15,781 bases of DNA. Source: Candidatus Heimdallarchaeota archaeon LC_2. Its GTDB lineage: Archaea > Asgardarchaeota > Heimdallarchaeia > Heimdallarchaeales > Kariarchaeaceae. The first letter of the stretch is position 1; every line of letters begins with the position of its first letter. The translations under genes were made by a program, and so were the position numbers. Below, piece by piece: positions 14,398-15,781 of this stretch. The notes beneath the pieces are model-generated. The model saw only the letters and a program-made list of their open reading frames with translations. It made no database searches and was not told the origin of the DNA. The stretch covers positions 1-15,781 of the forward strand of contig MDVR01000153.1 of the NCBI GenBank assembly GCA_001940725.1, read 5' to 3'.

Positions 14398-14751
14398 CTA
14401 AGATTCAGAGATGTCTTGGAATTCGCCTATTGCTGATGTTATAATTTCCCAGTCTTGGAGCATTTTTTGAAGTAAATTAACTCCTGAACTCGTAAGTGAG
14501 AAATATCGTCTATTTTTACCTTGTTTCTGTAATAACTTGCTACTTAAAAATCCTCTATGTTTAAGACGTGACAATAGTGCATAGATTGGACCATCAGCAA
14601 TCTCCTCAGCCACAGGAATATTCGCTCGGATTAATTGCAAAATATCATAGCCGTGTCGTTCCTTTCTTAGTAGGAGTAACGTAACGAATTCAATTAGTCC
14701 CCGATTTAATTGCCCTTTCCATTTGGAATATTGGTCTTCAAGCTCATCCAA
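14398..14751 (-). CDS. PadR-family winged-helix transcriptional regulator
   Basis: The 117-residue product matches the PadR fold from end to end: RGLIEFVTLLLLRKERHGYDILQLI (about 17-41) is the first helices. EIADGPIYALLSRLKHRGFL (about 50-69) is the recognition helix with the signature GPIYxLLxRL. NRRYFSLTSSGVNLLQKML (about 80-98) is the wing and following helix, and a short dimerisation helix ends the protein. PadR proteins are usually repressors of export or stress genes that respond to small ligands. Its ATG lies inside the last codons of the upstream membrane-protein gene (eight-base overlap), so the two are co-translated and very probably functionally linked. Confidence 0.92.
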   Translation of the reverse strand: MDELEDQYSKWKGQLNRGLIEFVTLLLLRKERHGYDILQLIRANIPVAEEIADGPIYALLSRLKHRGFLSSKLLQKQGKNRRYFSLTSSGVNLLQKMLQDWEIITSAIGEFQDISES

Positions 14752-15373
14752 TTATTTTTTCCTCCAGTGGTTTAATGAACAGTGAGGTTAATATCATCAA
14801 AAACACAAATACACTTGACCAGTTGGAAAATAAAGGTACTTTTGAATTGAAATAGAGATAAATTTCCAATTGTTGTCCCTTCGAATCTATTACATCTAAA
14901 AAATAACTGAATACCAAAGTGGTTGATTTCGAAATAGACATTTTTACGCTCTGAATTCTAACGTTATCCTCGATATCATTAATTAGGAAATTTTGAGGAT
15001 CAGTAGAAGTGATTAGAATCTTTGGATCAGAGACATCCGTAATATTCCAAGTGAAGATGGACTTAATAGGCGAAAAAATCAAAGTAGTGAGTGAACCAAC
15101 CTCTGTTAACTCAAAAGAAGTTTGCCCAGAGTGCTGGTAGGATGAACTGTTTACGATAACTGGATGTTCAGCAGTAGAAGAGTAGATTGGTTGACGAATT
15201 AAGAAAATTACGATTACTAAGATGAATAATGATTTTCTGTTAAATTGATCAAATTTTGTAAATTCAATAATTTTTTTCAAGTTTATTTTGCTTATGATCA
15301 GAATCGAAGTTAACCACAAAACCGTTAATGTCACAAGTACTACTACTGAAATTCTAAATATATTAGCATTCAA
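14744..15373 (-). CDS. Three-helix membrane protein with ectodomain, partner of PadR
   Basis: The 209-residue product has membrane helices at about 8-27 and 47-61, an extracytoplasmic beta-rich domain at about 64-185, and a third helix at about 186-202 with a charged tail (KPLEEKIIG). No catalytic motif is visible and I do not know the family. There is no in-frame ATG upstream; the first usable start is TTG 15373, and the frame is open a further ~16 codons or more without ATG, so the start is uncertain. It precedes and overlaps padR in a two-gene operon. A membrane sensor with an external domain paired with a PadR repressor is a reasonable reading, as is a transport or immunity protein whose level PadR controls. 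Confidence 0.75.
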   Translation of the reverse strand: MNANIFRISVVVLVTLTVLWLTSILIISKINLKKIIEFTKFDQFNRKSLFILVIVIFLIRQPIYSSTAEHPVIVNSSSYQHSGQTSFELTEVGSLTTLIFSPIKSIFTWNITDVSDPKILITSTDPQNFLINDIEDNVRIQSVKMSISKSTTLVFSYFLDVIDSKGQQLEIYLYFNSKVPLFSNWSSVFVFLMILTSLFIKPLEEKIIG

Positions 15374-15556
15374 AAAAACTGAATTCGATCCAGTAAGTGT
15401 CTCTAGTAAATAGTTATTCTTTCTAGCGAATACCTAATCAAAACTGCTTCATTCATCAAAATTCTTTGTGCTTATCTCAACTTTTGCAAAATAACTCATT
15501 AATAATTCATGTTGAAAATCAAAATTACATACTATCCGCTAGGATCGGTTTTGTAA

Positions 15557-15600
15557 ACCAGTGTTGAATGAGGTTTTGAAGTTGTTATTCAACTACTGGT
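15557..15600. terminator. Long imperfect hairpin across the end of the edge gene
   Basis: ACCAGTGTTGAAT (15557-15569) pairs with ATTCAACTACTGGT (15587-15600), a 13-bp stem with one bulged base and a 17-base loop. The stop codon of the minus-strand gene at the right edge lies within the 3' arm. It could stabilise or end that transcript, or mark the end of a mobile element. Confidence 0.5.
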
Positions 15601-15781
15601 GCTTTTTCCTCTTGTTTCAGAAGGTGGATCACAGCCAGTTTGGATCCAATCTTTCATCATGCCAACAATTATTTTCTTGAAAGAGTCACATAATTCTCGT
15701 AATGGTTCTACTGGAATAGGAACCCATTTACGCCTTGGGAATTCATTGGTCACTCGACACCAGGTGGGAAACTTTCTGCTT
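15589..15781 (-). CDS. Unrecognised protein, C-terminal 63 residues (gene runs off the right edge)
   Basis: A minus-strand frame enters from the right edge and stops with TGA at 15589-15591. The visible end reads SRKFPTWCRVTNEFPRRKWV, continues with PIPVEPLRELCDSFKKIIVG, and closes with MMKDWIQTGC and a polar tail. It has several Trp, Cys and basic residues and two helical stretches, but no motif I can assign. Transposase or other nucleic-acid-binding proteins are possible given the composition and the adjacent hairpin; that is a guess. Confidence 0.5.
   Translation of the reverse strand, partial: SRKFPTWCRVTNEFPRRKWVPIPVEPLRELCDSFKKIIVGMMKDWIQTGCDPPSETRGKSTSS

Overview
The window looks like an accessory stretch of a low-GC archaeal chromosome. 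The family B DNA polymerase is of the PolB1 type found in TACK and Asgard archaea. A 16S rRNA fragment has an archaeal-looking 3' end. Several genes have a TATA box about 26-29 bases before the start codon, which fits leaderless mRNAs, and many proteins are exported with a C-terminal membrane anchor. An Asgard archaeon is my best guess, but no single feature proves it.

Region 1 (1-2.7 kb) is scrambled. It holds the start of an unrecognised gene leaving the left edge, two copies of an ~85-base direct repeat carrying a conserved hairpin, a membrane-anchored beta-sandwich protein (895-1623), the 3' remnant of a stalk/anchor protein gene, an isolated 3' piece of 16S rRNA on the minus strand, and the C-terminal remnant of an rve-type transposase.

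Region 2 (2.7-9.1 kb) is the functional core. A tight minus-strand operon encodes a beta-propeller-like membrane protein, an 886-residue MacB/FtsX-type permease that appears to contain two fused half-permeases, and an ATPase with two intact nucleotide-binding domains separated by an AbrB-like segment. A membrane-anchored winged-helix regulator is divergently transcribed. The two divergent start codons each have the identical TATA decamer TTTATAAATA at leaderless spacing. I read this as one regulated export or envelope-remodelling module.

Region 3 (9.1-12.8 kb) has a second membrane-anchored extracytoplasmic protein that lacks its signal peptide, head-to-head with a complete PolB, with only five bases between the start codons and a CGATCG tract at the join.

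Region 4 (12.8-15.8 kb) holds a PH-like/transmembrane protein, a YdjM-family membrane hydrolase, a two-gene unit (membrane protein plus PadR regulator), and the end of an unrecognised gene preceded by a strong hairpin at the right edge.

The palindrome CGATCG recurs at 13 places, mostly at gene edges, repeats and relics. Together with the fragments this suggests repeated rearrangement.
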